A stretch of DNA of 64,000 bases from Amycolatopsis thailandensis (lineage in GTDB: Bacteria > Actinomycetota > Actinomycetes > Mycobacteriales > Pseudonocardiaceae). The stretch is from contig NZ_NMQT01000030.1 of the NCBI RefSeq assembly GCF_002234405.1, forward strand, positions 1 through 64,000, read 5' to 3'. Made by a program: the position numbers and the translations under genes. This document shows, piece by piece, positions 8,434 through 16,761 of this stretch (its first letter is position 1; each line of letters starts with the position of its first letter). The notes under the pieces were generated by a model, which saw only the letters and a program-made list of their open reading frames with translations, ran no database searches and was not told the origin of the DNA.

Positions 8434-8444
8434 AGGGAGATTCC

Positions 8445-8621
8445 ATGAAGAACGCCGTTTCCGACGACATCCGCCGCCTCTTCGCCGACTCCGGCGTCGA
8501 CGTGACCGCCGCCGGGCAGGCTGAAGTGGACGTCGTCATCGATCACTTCGACAACTGGAAGAACGCCTCAAGCGGAGGTGCCTTCGGCTGTTTCACCGGC
8601 GCTTGCTGTCTCATGGCCTGA
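8445..8621 (+). CDS. 58-residue peptide with Cys-rich end, RiPP-precursor-like
   Basis: ATG at 8445 follows AGGGAGATTCC. The first 40 or so residues are acidic and helical (DDIRRLFADSGVDVT, VDVVIDHFDNW). Then comes ASSGG, followed by a short hydrophobic Cys-containing end, AFGCFTGACCLMA. A helical acidic leader, a Gly-Gly boundary and a Cys/Thr-bearing core are the usual layout of ribosomally made, modified peptides. No lanthionine synthetase, radical SAM enzyme or dedicated transporter is visible nearby, so modification is unproven. Its last 54 bases overlap the 3' end of the opposite-strand metallo-hydrolase gene. It might instead be an unmodified small protein. Confidence 0.6.
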   Translation: MKNAVSDDIRRLFADSGVDVTAAGQAEVDVVIDHFDNWKNASSGGAFGCFTGACCLMA

Positions 8622-9509
8622 GTGGTCGGCGCAGAAACAGCCGACGCCCTTCGCGATCCAGTCCCGGCCTTCCCATTCGGGGTGAAGTTCGATCATCAGC
8701 GCTTCGATCTCCGCGGCGATGGTCTCTTCGGGGAGAGCCGAGTCGCGTCGCTTCCAGGTTTCGTCGCGCAGCAGTTCGAGGTACTCACGGACGTCGGTCA
8801 GGATCCGGCGTCCGGAGACGCCGCCATGGCCAGGGACGACGATGTCCGGCCGGGTGGCGTCCAGCCGGCGCAGGACTTCGATCCAGCGTCGGCCGGAGAC
8901 GTCGGTGTCGTACGGCGGGAACCACGGGAAGATCGAGAACTGGCCCGCCTCCACCAGGTCCCCGGTGAACAACACGCCCGCGTCGGGCACGGTCACCACC
9001 TGATCGCCCTTGCTGTGGGCGCGCCCGGTCGCCTCCAGCCGGACGACCCGTCCGCCGAGATCGAGTTCGTACGCGTCGTCGTAGACCACGTCCGGGGCGA
9101 CCAGGTCGACGCCTTCCAGCGCCCGGGCGACCGGGGTGCCGAGACCGCGGAACATCTCCAGATAGCCCGGTCCTTTGTGGACGAGATCGGTCGCCTGCGC
9201 GCCGTTGAGGAGATAGGTCGCCTCGTCGGCGAAGACCTGCGCGCCGAAAGCGTGCTCGGGGTGGAAATGCGTCGTGGTCAGATACAGCTTGCGGCCGTGT
9301 GCGTATTCGGTCGCGAAGGCGAGCACCTTTTCGGCGTTGCGAGGGCCGAGCCCGGTGTCGACGACGAGCACCGAGTGTCCGCCGCCGACGACCCCGATGT
9401 TGGGGACGAGGTCGACGCCGAGATTCGGGATCACCACGAGGTCGCGGGCGATCTCGCGGGCCTGGCCGGGGTCGACGGCGGGCTCGTGGGTGAGTGGTTC
9501 GAAAGGCAT
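8568..9509 (-). CDS. Metallo-beta-lactamase-fold hydrolase
   Basis: A 313-residue MBL-fold protein with the metal motif THFHPEH (His81, His83, His86), a downstream GRAHSKGD stretch, TGDLVEAG (bridging Asp) and VPGHGG (later His). This is a dinuclear zinc hydrolase of the general lactonase/beta-lactamase group; the substrate cannot be named. The C-terminal tail (GVGCFCADHSGHE onward) is Cys/His-bearing and unusual, and its 3' end overlaps the peptide gene on the other strand. It is transcribed divergently from a LysR regulator with a LysR box between them, so it is probably that regulator's target. Confidence 0.88.
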   Translation of the reverse strand: MPFEPLTHEPAVDPGQAREIARDLVVIPNLGVDLVPNIGVVGGGHSVLVVDTGLGPRNAEKVLAFATEYAHGRKLYLTTTHFHPEHAFGAQVFADEATYLLNGAQATDLVHKGPGYLEMFRGLGTPVARALEGVDLVAPDVVYDDAYELDLGGRVVRLEATGRAHSKGDQVVTVPDAGVLFTGDLVEAGQFSIFPWFPPYDTDVSGRRWIEVLRRLDATRPDIVVPGHGGVSGRRILTDVREYLELLRDETWKRRDSALPEETIAAEIEALMIELHPEWEGRDWIAKGVGCFCADHSGHETASAGETAEGTSA

Positions 9510-9565
9510 GACCCCACTGTCGCGCCGCTCTCCGCCCGTCGTCCAAGACCGATCCCCATGGCCCG

Positions 9566-9580
9566 ATACCGGCTGGGTAT
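9566..9580. promoter_or_regulatory. LysR box between the MBL and LysR genes
   Basis: ATACC-N5-GGTAT is a perfect dyad containing the T-N11-A pattern typical of LysR-type operators. It lies 11 bases before the LysR start and 56 bases before the divergent hydrolase start. Confidence 0.65.
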
Positions 9581-9591
9581 CATCGCTGGTG

Positions 9592-10443
9592 ATGGAGCTT
9601 CGTCTGCTGCGTTACTTCGTGGCGGTCGCCGAAGAGAGACACTTCGGCCGGGCCGCCGCGCGCCTGCACATGACCCAGCCGCCGCTGAGCCGGGCGATCC
9701 GGCGGCTGGAGAACGACCTGGGCGTCGTCCTGCTGCGCCGCTCGTCCGCCGGCGTCGAACCCACCGCGGCCGGAACCACCCTGTACGCCGAGGCCCGCAC
9801 CCTGCTGGACCAGGCAGACCGCGCCCGCGCCCGCGTGACGGCGGCCGCCACGTTCACCGTCGGCACCCTCGCCGACGGAGCGGGAGAGGCCGGGACCAGG
9901 CTGGCCGCGGCGTTCCGGCAGCGCCATCCCGAGGTCTCGATCCGCTTCCGCGAGGCGGACTTCACCGATCCCACCACCGGCCTGCGCACCGGATTGGCCG
10001 ACGTCGCGCTGACCCGGTCGCCCTTCGACGAAACCGGGATCAGCGTCCGAGTGCTGCGCACGGACCCGGTCGGGCTGGTCCTGCGCACCGGCGACCCGCT
10101 CGCCGGACGTGAGTCGCTCCGGCTGTCCGACGTCGCCGACCGGCCCTGGTTCCAGTTGCCGGAGGGGACGGACCCGCTGTGGCGCGAGTACTGGAACGGG
10201 GCCGCGCCGCTGGGGGAGCGGCCCGCCGGTCCGGTGGTGCGTACGGTCAGCGAGTGTCTTCAGGCTGTCCTGTGGAACGGCTCGGCCGGGATCGCGCCCT
10301 TCGGGCACACCCTTCCCGACGGGCTCACGTGGGTCCCTCTGACGGACATGCCGCCGAGCCCGCTGGTCGTGGCGTGGATGACCGCGCGGGAGAATCCGGT
10401 GATCCGTTCGTTCGCCAGACTCGCCGTCGAAAGTCACCGGTGA
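9592..10443 (+). CDS. LysR-family transcriptional regulator
   Basis: A 283-residue regulator starting at MELRLLRYFVAVAEERHFG, the standard winged-helix opening, with recognition helix MTQPPLSRAIRRLE. The remainder is a two-lobed effector domain. The ATG at 9592 directly begins the conserved domain. It is divergent from the MBL-fold hydrolase with a LysR box in the gap, the classic arrangement for control of the neighbour. The effector is probably a substrate or product of that hydrolase (inference). Confidence 0.93.
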   Translation: MELRLLRYFVAVAEERHFGRAAARLHMTQPPLSRAIRRLENDLGVVLLRRSSAGVEPTAAGTTLYAEARTLLDQADRARARVTAAATFTVGTLADGAGEAGTRLAAAFRQRHPEVSIRFREADFTDPTTGLRTGLADVALTRSPFDETGISVRVLRTDPVGLVLRTGDPLAGRESLRLSDVADRPWFQLPEGTDPLWREYWNGAAPLGERPAGPVVRTVSECLQAVLWNGSAGIAPFGHTLPDGLTWVPLTDMPPSPLVVAWMTARENPVIRSFARLAVESHR

Positions 10444-10482
10444 GGGTGGTGTGGAACCACCGGTTCCGGGGAATCCACCGGC

Positions 10483-10899
10483 ATGCCGGAATCACGTTCA
10501 GAACCCGATGACGCGACCGTCGATGCCGTCGGAAAGCTGGTCGCCGCGCTCGAAACGGTCGAGCAGGCGCGAGGACACCTTTACGCCTTCCACCATCTGA
10601 CGGGGAGCGCCGACTTCGCGCTCGACGAGGCCGCCGAGGCGCTGGAGAAAGCCGGGCACACCGAGTGGGCCGAACGCGTCCGGACCGAGCTGATCGGGCT
10701 CAATGTGCTGCCGGAGCGGTGGACCTTTCAGCTGATCGAGGAGTACGACGACGGCTACTACGCGGCCTTCCGCGGGATGACTCGGGAGGCCGCCGGTGAC
10801 CTGACCGGCGGACGGCGCCATCTGCACGAAGAACGCATCAAGCGGCGGCGTCGTACCGCGGGACGGCCGGGCCACGAGATGGGGCGGCCCAGCACCTGA
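10483..10899 (+). CDS. Hypothetical helical protein
   Basis: A 138-residue, mostly helical, acidic protein with a basic tail (ERIKRRRRTAGRPG). Recognisable stretches are GHLYAFHHLTGSADFALDEAAEALE and, later, EYDDGYYAAFRGM, which suggest a small four-helix fold. ATG is preceded by a GGGGAA-type site. It runs toward the convergent DUF3140 gene with only 2 bases between them. I do not recognise a family. Confidence 0.7.
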   Translation: MPESRSEPDDATVDAVGKLVAALETVEQARGHLYAFHHLTGSADFALDEAAEALEKAGHTEWAERVRTELIGLNVLPERWTFQLIEEYDDGYYAAFRGMTREAAGDLTGGRRHLHEERIKRRRRTAGRPGHEMGRPST

Positions 10900-10901
10900 G
10901 G

Positions 10902-11228
10902 CTACTTGCACGGATCGTGACCCCAGTTCATCAGTGAGTGGCGCCAGGTCGTGTCCTCGACGTCGCCCGACGGCCGCTGCGCGAGGTGACGGTGGATGTA
11001 GCCGACGACCTTCCGCATGTGCTTCTCGTCCTCTTCGGACAGGTCGGGCTTCTTCGCGCGCAGGATCGTGACGATCCGGCGGCCCGACTCGTGGCCGACC
11101 GACTCGCCTCCGCCACTGTGCTGCCCGGCTCGCCGGGATTCGTCGGTCTTCAGCCACTTCTCGAGTTCGCCCGCGGTCATGTTGACCGCCTCGCCGAACT
11201 CGGTGCGGACGTCCTTGTCCTCGCTCAC
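10902..11228 (-). CDS. DUF3140 domain protein
   Basis: A 108-residue protein with the DUF3140 pattern: FGEAVNMTAGELEKWL near the N-terminus, then ILRAKKPDLSEEDEKHMRKVVGY and HSLMNWGHDPCK at the end. The family is small and of unknown biochemical function, and often sits beside DUF2945 proteins, as here. Its ATG overlaps the upstream DUF2945 stop codon by 4 nt, so the two are translationally coupled. Confidence 0.85.
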   Translation of the reverse strand: MSEDKDVRTEFGEAVNMTAGELEKWLKTDESRRAGQHSGGGESVGHESGRRIVTILRAKKPDLSEEDEKHMRKVVGYIHRHLAQRPSGDVEDTTWRHSLMNWGHDPCK

Positions 11229-11434
11229 ATCTTCTCCAGGGCGTCGGGCTTGTGGACCGCTTCGCCGCCGCTCTTGTCGCTGCGGACCAGGTACTGCGGT
11301 TCCTGTTCGGAAGCGCGCACGGTGCGGCCACCCGCCTCGGTGTCCGAGGTGATCTTCCTCAGGACCTCACCTTCGCCTTGCCCGCCGTGACTGTTCCAGC
11401 GGACCTTGTCGCCTTTGCGGAATTCGCTCGTCAT
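11225..11434 (-). CDS. DUF2945 / Tudor-like small protein
   Basis: A 69-residue protein starting MTSEFRKGDKVRWNSHGGQ, followed by GEVLRKIT and PQYLVRSDKSGGEAVHKP. This is the SH3/Tudor-like fold of DUF2945 (hypervirulence-associated Tudor) proteins. GAGGAG lies at good spacing upstream. It is the middle gene of a three-gene operon, between the glycosylase-like gene and DUF3140. Its role is unknown; stress or desiccation response is often suggested for such pairs (inference). Confidence 0.88.
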   Translation of the reverse strand: MTSEFRKGDKVRWNSHGGQGEGEVLRKITSDTEAGGRTVRASEQEPQYLVRSDKSGGEAVHKPDALEKM

Positions 11435-11436
11435 CG

Positions 11437-11763
11437 TCACTCCTCTTTCAGCGTCCTGCGTGGACGGTCCGACGCGGGCCAGACGTAGGGCGTGGTGCGG
11501 AGCAGGTCGAGCCGCAGCGTTTCGTGGCAGGTGTCCTGGCGGCCGGTTTCGCACCAGGCCTCGCAGATGTCGAAGCCGTACCGGACGAGGGCCTCTTCGT
11601 ACCCCGCCCACATCGCCGCGGCCGGGTGATGACGCCAGCCGTAACCCGGCACCGTCAGCGCACGCAGCACCTGGATCGTCTCCACGCGCTGTTTGCCGAG
11701 TCTTCGCTGGTCGAGCACCAAAGCGGAGGCTCGGAAGCCGAGGCACGGAAGGAACGTCTGCAC
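11437..11763 (-). CDS. Pyrimidine-dimer glycosylase-like (MSMEG_6728 type) protein
   Basis: A 108-residue protein beginning at GTG, MQTFLPCLGFRASALVLD. It continues RRLGKQRVETIQVLRAL, which resembles the T4 endonuclease V/pyrimidine-dimer excision family found in actinobacteria. The motif HHPAAAMWAGYEEAL follows. A base-excision role on UV-damaged DNA is the family expectation, but this short version has not been shown to be active. It is first in an operon with DUF2945 and DUF3140 (2-nt gap). Confidence 0.75.
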   Translation of the reverse strand: MQTFLPCLGFRASALVLDQRRLGKQRVETIQVLRALTVPGYGWRHHPAAAMWAGYEEALVRYGFDICEAWCETGRQDTCHETLRLDLLRTTPYVWPASDRPRRTLKEE

Positions 11764-11799
11764 ACCGGCGGCTTCCCCGTCAGCGAGGGGTTAAACCGA

Positions 11800-12705
11800 T
11801 CAGAAGATCGACCAGCCGGTCAGGGTGGTGAACCGGTCCAGCGCCGCGACACCGGCGACGGAGTTCCCGCGCGCGTCCAGCCCGGGGCTCCACACGCAGA
11901 TCGCGCACCGGCCGGGGACGATCGCGACGATGCCGCCACCGACCCCGCTCTTGCCGGGGAGCCCGACACGGTAGGCGAATTCGCCGGCCGCGTCGTAGGT
12001 GCCGCAGGTCAGCATCACCGCGTTGATCCGCTTGGCGGCGCTCAGGCCGAGCAGTCTGGTGCCGTCGTTGCGCACGCCGTGGCGGGCGAGGAACACCGCC
12101 GAGCGCGCGACGTCCGCGCAGGTCATCGCGATCGAGCACTGGCGAACGTATTGGTCGAGGACCGCGGGCACAGGATGGCGCATGTTCCGATAGGACGCCA
12201 TGAAATAGGCGAGCGCGCGGTTGCGGTCGGCGTTCTCCGCCTCCGACGCGGCGACCTCGGCGTCGATCCCGATGTCCGGACGGCCGCTTTCCTCACGGAA
12301 GAAGCGCAGCAGCTTTTCCGCCGCGTCGCCGTGGTGCGCCAATTCGTCGGTCACCACGAGCGCGCCGGCGTTGATGAAGGGATTGCGAGGGATTCCGTCC
12401 TCGTTCTCCAGCTGTACGAGTGAATTGAACGGGTTGCCGGACGGTTCACGGCCCACCCGCGCCCACAGGCCGTCACCGTGGGAGAGCGCGAGCGCCAGGG
12501 TGAAGACCTTCGACATGCTCTGGATGGAGAACGGCACCTTCCAGTCGCCGACCCCGTGCACCCCACCGTCCACTTCGGCCACCGCGATGCCGAAGCGCCG
12601 GGGCTCGACCCTGGCCAGCGCGGGGATGTAGTCCGCGACGGCGCCGCGGCCGATCTCCGGGGCGACGTCGTCGGCGATCCGGTCCAGCAACGCTGCGAGG
12701 TCCAC
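11800..12705 (-). CDS. glsA: Glutaminase
   Basis: A 301-residue serine-dependent glutaminase converting L-glutamine to glutamate and ammonia in the cytoplasm. The catalytic Ser-x-x-Lys lies in SIQSMSK (Ser63, Lys66). Other family landmarks are GNPFNSLVQLE, PRNPFINAGAL, AENADRNRALAY, LPGKSGVGGGI and VWSPGLDARGNS. The length is typical. The start is GTG with no clear Shine-Dalgarno, as is common here. It is divergent from an amino-acid permease, a plausible supplier of amide amino acids. Confidence 0.95.
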   Translation of the reverse strand: MDLAALLDRIADDVAPEIGRGAVADYIPALARVEPRRFGIAVAEVDGGVHGVGDWKVPFSIQSMSKVFTLALALSHGDGLWARVGREPSGNPFNSLVQLENEDGIPRNPFINAGALVVTDELAHHGDAAEKLLRFFREESGRPDIGIDAEVAASEAENADRNRALAYFMASYRNMRHPVPAVLDQYVRQCSIAMTCADVARSAVFLARHGVRNDGTRLLGLSAAKRINAVMLTCGTYDAAGEFAYRVGLPGKSGVGGGIVAIVPGRCAICVWSPGLDARGNSVAGVAALDRFTTLTGWSIF

Positions 12706-12837
12706 AGCCGTAGCGTAGGAGGCCCCTCGCGCGCGCGAAGATCGGGGTTCGCGCGTGAATTTGTCAAATCGAAAAGGGAAATTCCAGTAAAACCACTAGA
12801 GTGACGTCTCGCACACCTTAAGTCTTCCTTAGCACTG

Positions 12838-12866
12838 TTGGTGACCTGCCGCACACGCTCTAGCGT
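12838..12866 (+). promoter_or_regulatory. Promoter of the amino-acid permease gene
   Basis: TTGGTG (12838-12843), a 17-nt spacer and TAGCGT (12861-12866) fit a housekeeping sigma promoter. Initiation a few bases later would leave almost no leader before the ATG at 12876, which matches the lack of a Shine-Dalgarno. Confidence 0.5.
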
Positions 12867-12875
12867 CTGGCAACC

Positions 12876-14267
12876 ATGGATTCCTCGCTGCTCACCGAAA
12901 AAGGTGAAAGCTACTCAAAAGCACTGGGCAACCGCCAAGTGCAGATGATCGCCATCGGCGGCGCGATCGGCGTCGGGCTGTTCCTCGGTGCCGGTGGCAA
13001 GCTCCACCAGGTCGGGCCGTCGCTGGTCCTGTCGTACGCGCTGTGCGGCATCGCCGCGTACTTCGTGATGCGCGCCCTCGGCGAACTCGTGCTGCACCAG
13101 CCGACTTCCGGCAGCTTCGTCACCTACGCCCGCAAGTTCATCGGGCCGTGGGCGGGTTTCGTCTCCGGCTGGATGTACTGGGTGAACTGGGCGATGACCG
13201 GTATCGCGGAGATCACCGCGGTGGCGATCTACGTGCACAAATGGCTGCCCGACGTTCCGCAGTGGATCACCGCGCTGGTCGCCCTCGGGGTACTGCTGGC
13301 GGTGAACCTGCTTTCGGTGAAGCTGTTCGGCGAGCTGGAATTCTGGTTCTCGGTGGTCAAGGTGCTGGCCATCGTGGTCTTCCTGATCACCGCGATCGGG
13401 CTGGTGCTCACCAGCGCCGACATCGGCGGCACCACGGCCGGCGTGCACAACCTGACCGCCCACAATGGATTCTTCCCGGCGGGTATCGGCATCGCCTTGA
13501 TGACGTTGCAGGCGGTCATCTTCGCGTACTCGGCCATCGAGGTCGTCGGTATCGCCGCCGGTGAGACCAAGGACGCCCGCAAGGTGCTGCCGAAGGCGAT
13601 CAACGGCGTGGTCTGGCGGATCGGCGTGTTCTACGTGGGATCCGTGCTGCTGCTCGCGATGCTGCTGCCGTGGCCGTTCTACAACGGCGGCGAGAGCCCG
13701 TTCGTCACCGTCTTCACCCGCCTCGGGATCCCGGGTATCGGCGACGTGATGAACGCGGTCGTGCTCACCGCCGCGCTGTCGAGCTGCAACTCCGGTCTCT
13801 ACTCGACCGGCCGCATCCTGCGGGCGCTGGCCGAAAAGGGGGAGGCGCCGAAGTTCGTCGGCAAGATGAGCAGCCGTCACGTGCCCTACGGCGGCATCCT
13901 TTTCACCTCCGCCGCCTACGTGCTGGGCGTGGTGCTCAACTACCTGGTGCCGAAGGACGCCTTCGACATCGCGATCGCCATCGCCTCGCTCGGCGTGATC
14001 ACGACCTGGGCGACGCTGATCTTCTGCCAGATGCGGATGCGCCAGGCGGCGCTGCGCGGTGAGCTGGAACGGCCGTCCTACCGGATGCCCTGGGCGCCCT
14101 ACAGCGGCTGGGCGACGCTGGGCTTCCTCGCGCTGGTCGTGGTCCTGATGGGCTTCTCCGACGGCGCCGAGAAGATCGCGTTCTACTCGATTCCGGTGCT
14201 GGTCGTGGTGCTGGCCGTCGGCTGGCGAGTGGTCGGTAAACGGCAGCAGCGGCACGAGGTGGGCTGA
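12876..14267 (+). CDS. Amino-acid permease (APC superfamily, AnsP/GabP/CycA group)
   Basis: A 463-residue permease with about 12 membrane helices. The signature opening LGNRQVQMIAIGGAIGVGLFLG and the GLYSTGRILRALAE loop place it in the amino acid transporter group of APC (asparagine, GABA, D-Ser/Ala permeases). It imports an amino acid by proton symport. The exact substrate is not readable from sequence; asparagine or glutamine would fit the divergent glutaminase. It ends in a hairpin shared with the convergent dehydrogenase gene. Confidence 0.9.
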   Translation: MDSSLLTEKGESYSKALGNRQVQMIAIGGAIGVGLFLGAGGKLHQVGPSLVLSYALCGIAAYFVMRALGELVLHQPTSGSFVTYARKFIGPWAGFVSGWMYWVNWAMTGIAEITAVAIYVHKWLPDVPQWITALVALGVLLAVNLLSVKLFGELEFWFSVVKVLAIVVFLITAIGLVLTSADIGGTTAGVHNLTAHNGFFPAGIGIALMTLQAVIFAYSAIEVVGIAAGETKDARKVLPKAINGVVWRIGVFYVGSVLLLAMLLPWPFYNGGESPFVTVFTRLGIPGIGDVMNAVVLTAALSSCNSGLYSTGRILRALAEKGEAPKFVGKMSSRHVPYGGILFTSAAYVLGVVLNYLVPKDAFDIAIAIASLGVITTWATLIFCQMRMRQAALRGELERPSYRMPWAPYSGWATLGFLALVVVLMGFSDGAEKIAFYSIPVLVVVLAVGWRVVGKRQQRHEVG

Positions 14268-14328
14268 CGACCCGCGTTTCGTCCTCTGAACGCGAAGTCG
14301 CATTCAGAGGACGAAACGCGTGGGTCAG
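14264..14328. terminator. Bidirectional hairpin terminator
   Basis: Arms 14264-14290 and 14303-14328 share the perfect core CGCGTTTCGTCCTCTGAA. A 12-nt centre contains a small GCGA/TCGC dyad. The arms include the stop codons of both convergent genes, so the structure most likely ends transcription from both sides. Confidence 0.75.
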
Positions 14329-15809
14329 CTGGACGTCGGGAAGTTGAAACCGGCGGCGGACTGCGGCCAGCGCGTCGTGACGACCTTCGCCCGCGTGTAG
14401 AAGTTGACGCCCGCCGGGCCGTGGATCGGGCTGTCCCCGATGAGGGAGTCCTTCCAGCCGCCGAAGGAGTAGTACGACATCGGCACCGGGATGGGCACGT
14501 TCACCCCGATCATCCCCACCTTCACCTCCCGCTGGAACCGCCGCGCGGCCTCGCCACTGCCGGTGAAGACGGCGGTCCCGTTTCCGTACGGGTTCGCGTT
14601 GATCAGCGCGATCGCCTCGTCCAGGGTGGACACCCGCACGATTCCGAGCACCGGCCCGAAGATCTCCTCGCGGTAGGCGGCCATGTCGGTGGTCACGTTG
14701 TCCAAAAGGGACGGTCCGACGAAGAAGCCGTCCTCGTGCCCGGCGACGCGCAGCTCCCGGCCGTCGACCGCCACGGTCGCGCCCTGCTCCGCGCCGAGGG
14801 TGACGGAGTCGATCACCCGCCGCCGCGCGGCCTCGGTGACGACGGGACCCATGTCGTTGCCGGCGTCGTGGCCGGGTCCCACCTTGATCCCGGCCGCCTT
14901 GCGCTTGAGGATCTCGATGAGCCCGTCGCCCGCCGAACCGACGGCGACGCCGATGGAGATCGCCATGCAGCGCTGTCCGGCGGAACCGAACGCGGCCGCC
15001 GTGAGATGGTTCGCGGCGTATTCGAGGTCGGCGTCGGGCAGGACGACGGCGTGGTTCTTGGCCCCGCCCAGCGCCTGTACGCGTTTGCCGGTCGCCGTGG
15101 CGCGTTCATGGACGTATTTGGCGATCGGGGTGGACCCGACGAACGACACGGCGGCGATTCCGGGATGCTCCAGGATCGCGTCGACGGTGACCTTGTCCCC
15201 GTTGACGACGTTGAACACGCCGTCGGGAAGACCGGCCTCGGCGTACAGTTCGGCGACCAGCCTGGACGCGGACGGAACCCGCTCGCTGGGCTTGAGCACG
15301 AACGTGTTGCCGGTCGCGATGGCGATCGGGTGCATCCACAGCGGGACCATGATCGGGAAGTTGAACGGCGTGATCCCGGCGACGACGCCGAGCGGCTGCC
15401 GGAAGTCGTGCACGTCCACGTCCCGTGAGACCTGGTCGGAGAAGCCGCCTTTCAGCGCGTCGGCGATGCCGCAGGCGTACTCGACGATCTCGCGGCCGCG
15501 GACGATCTCGCCGCGCGCGTCGTCGAGCACCTTGCCGTGTTCGGCGGAGATGATCCGCGCGAGTTCGTCCTCGTGTTTCACCAGCAGCTCGCGGAAGGCG
15601 AACATCACCCTGGTCCGCTGCGACAGCGACGAATCGCCCCACGACTCGAAAGCCTTGCCCGCCGCGGCCGCCGCGGTGTCCACATCGGACGGTTCGGCGA
15701 GGACCACCTGAGCCCGCGCCTGCCCCGTTGCCGGGTCGTACACCGGGGCGGTGCGGGTGGAGCCCGCCGTGGTCGCGGTGCCGTTGATCCAGTGGTCGAT
15801 GGTCTTCAC
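14325..15809 (-). CDS. mmsA: Methylmalonate-semialdehyde dehydrogenase (acylating)
   Basis: A 494-residue CoA-acylating aldehyde dehydrogenase. It oxidises methylmalonate or malonate semialdehyde to propionyl- or acetyl-CoA in valine and inositol breakdown. Landmarks: GVVAGITPFNFPIMVPLWM, SFVGSTPIAKYV (NAD site), ALGGAKNHAVVLPDAD, the catalytic Cys in GSAGQRCMAIS, and EEIFGPVL. The GTG start (MKTIDHWINGT) is chosen because GGAGG lies about 8 nt upstream. It follows the Cgl0158-type gene by 20 bases in one operon, with a GntR regulator opposite, which favours an inositol-type pathway. Confidence 0.93.
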   Translation of the reverse strand: MKTIDHWINGTATTAGSTRTAPVYDPATGQARAQVVLAEPSDVDTAAAAAGKAFESWGDSSLSQRTRVMFAFRELLVKHEDELARIISAEHGKVLDDARGEIVRGREIVEYACGIADALKGGFSDQVSRDVDVHDFRQPLGVVAGITPFNFPIMVPLWMHPIAIATGNTFVLKPSERVPSASRLVAELYAEAGLPDGVFNVVNGDKVTVDAILEHPGIAAVSFVGSTPIAKYVHERATATGKRVQALGGAKNHAVVLPDADLEYAANHLTAAAFGSAGQRCMAISIGVAVGSAGDGLIEILKRKAAGIKVGPGHDAGNDMGPVVTEAARRRVIDSVTLGAEQGATVAVDGRELRVAGHEDGFFVGPSLLDNVTTDMAAYREEIFGPVLGIVRVSTLDEAIALINANPYGNGTAVFTGSGEAARRFQREVKVGMIGVNVPIPVPMSYYSFGGWKDSLIGDSPIHGPAGVNFYTRAKVVTTRWPQSAAGFNFPTSS

Positions 15810-15829
15810 GCGTTGTCCTCCACGGGTGT

Positions 15830-16699
15830 TCACAGCAGTCCGACGGCCGTGTCGACGGCCTTGGCGACGTCGCCGTCGTGCGGGTAGAGCAGGGACCGGC
15901 CGACCACGAGGCCTTGCACGGTCGGCAGCGCGAGCGCGCGCTGCCAGGCGGCGAACGCGGCGTCGGGATCCTTGACCTCGCCGCCCAGCAGGACGGCGGG
16001 CAGCGTCGAGGCGGCCAGCACCCGCTCCATGTCCTTGACCACCGGGAGTTTCAGCCAGGTGTAGGCCGACGAGCGGCCGAGCGCGGAGGCGATGGTGATG
16101 GAGCGGATCACGGCCTCGGGGGAGAGGTCGTTGCGCAGGCGCCCGTCGACCCAGTCCGCGACGAACGGCTCGACCATCGCGACGAGCTTCCGGTCGGCGA
16201 GCTCGTTGACCGCCTTGGCGGTGTTCTCCAGGACGCTCGGCGTCGCCGGGTCGGTCAGGCAGATCCTGGTGAGCGTCTTGCCGCCGTCGAACCGCATCCG
16301 CTCGATCGTTTCGGCGTCGTAGCAGGCGAAACGATCGTCGATCTCGAAACTCGATCCCGAGAGTCCGGTGCGGTTCATCGAGCCGATGACGGTCTTGCCT
16401 TCGAGGGCGCCGAGAAGCAGCAGGTCGTCGACGATGTCCGGTGTCGCCAGCACGCCGGTGACGCCGGGCCGCTCCAGCGCGAGGCCGAGACGGTCCAGCA
16501 GTTCGCCGCGGCCCGCCATCGCGAGCGGGTCGGACCCGACGCCGTTGGCGCCGCGCGCGGGGTGGTCCGCGGCGATGATCATCGTGCGGCCCTTGTCGTT
16601 GAACGGCGATTTCGCCCGGACCCGGGCGGCGGCGGCCGCCGCGATGGCCTCGGGATCGCGCACCCTCGCGGCGACTATCCGGCGCACTGTGTCCGACAC
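15830..16699 (-). CDS. Cgl0158-type aldolase-like protein of inositol catabolism
   Basis: A 289-residue TIM-barrel protein with MIIAADHPARGANGVG, GVLATPDIVDDLLLLGAL and VIGSMNRTGLSGSSFEIDDR. This matches the Cgl0158 family found in actinobacterial inositol clusters and related to class I aldolases. It would cleave a phosphorylated ring-opened intermediate ahead of the semialdehyde dehydrogenase (inference from context). The GTG at 16699 is chosen over longer frames because GGGAGG lies about 9 nt upstream. No other inositol genes are in the window. Confidence 0.82.
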   Translation of the reverse strand: MSDTVRRIVAARVRDPEAIAAAAAARVRAKSPFNDKGRTMIIAADHPARGANGVGSDPLAMAGRGELLDRLGLALERPGVTGVLATPDIVDDLLLLGALEGKTVIGSMNRTGLSGSSFEIDDRFACYDAETIERMRFDGGKTLTRICLTDPATPSVLENTAKAVNELADRKLVAMVEPFVADWVDGRLRNDLSPEAVIRSITIASALGRSSAYTWLKLPVVKDMERVLAASTLPAVLLGGEVKDPDAAFAAWQRALALPTVQGLVVGRSLLYPHDGDVAKAVDTAVGLL

Positions 16700-16761
16700 C
16701 TTCCTTACCTCCCGGCTCGCTTGGTCCTTCGACCATCGCAAGAGCCCGGAGACTTTGTCAA

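Noticed and set aside
8334..8444. Upstream extension of the 58-residue peptide
   Set aside because: It would run through the inverted repeat; the AGGGAGA site and the ATG at 8445 mark the real start.
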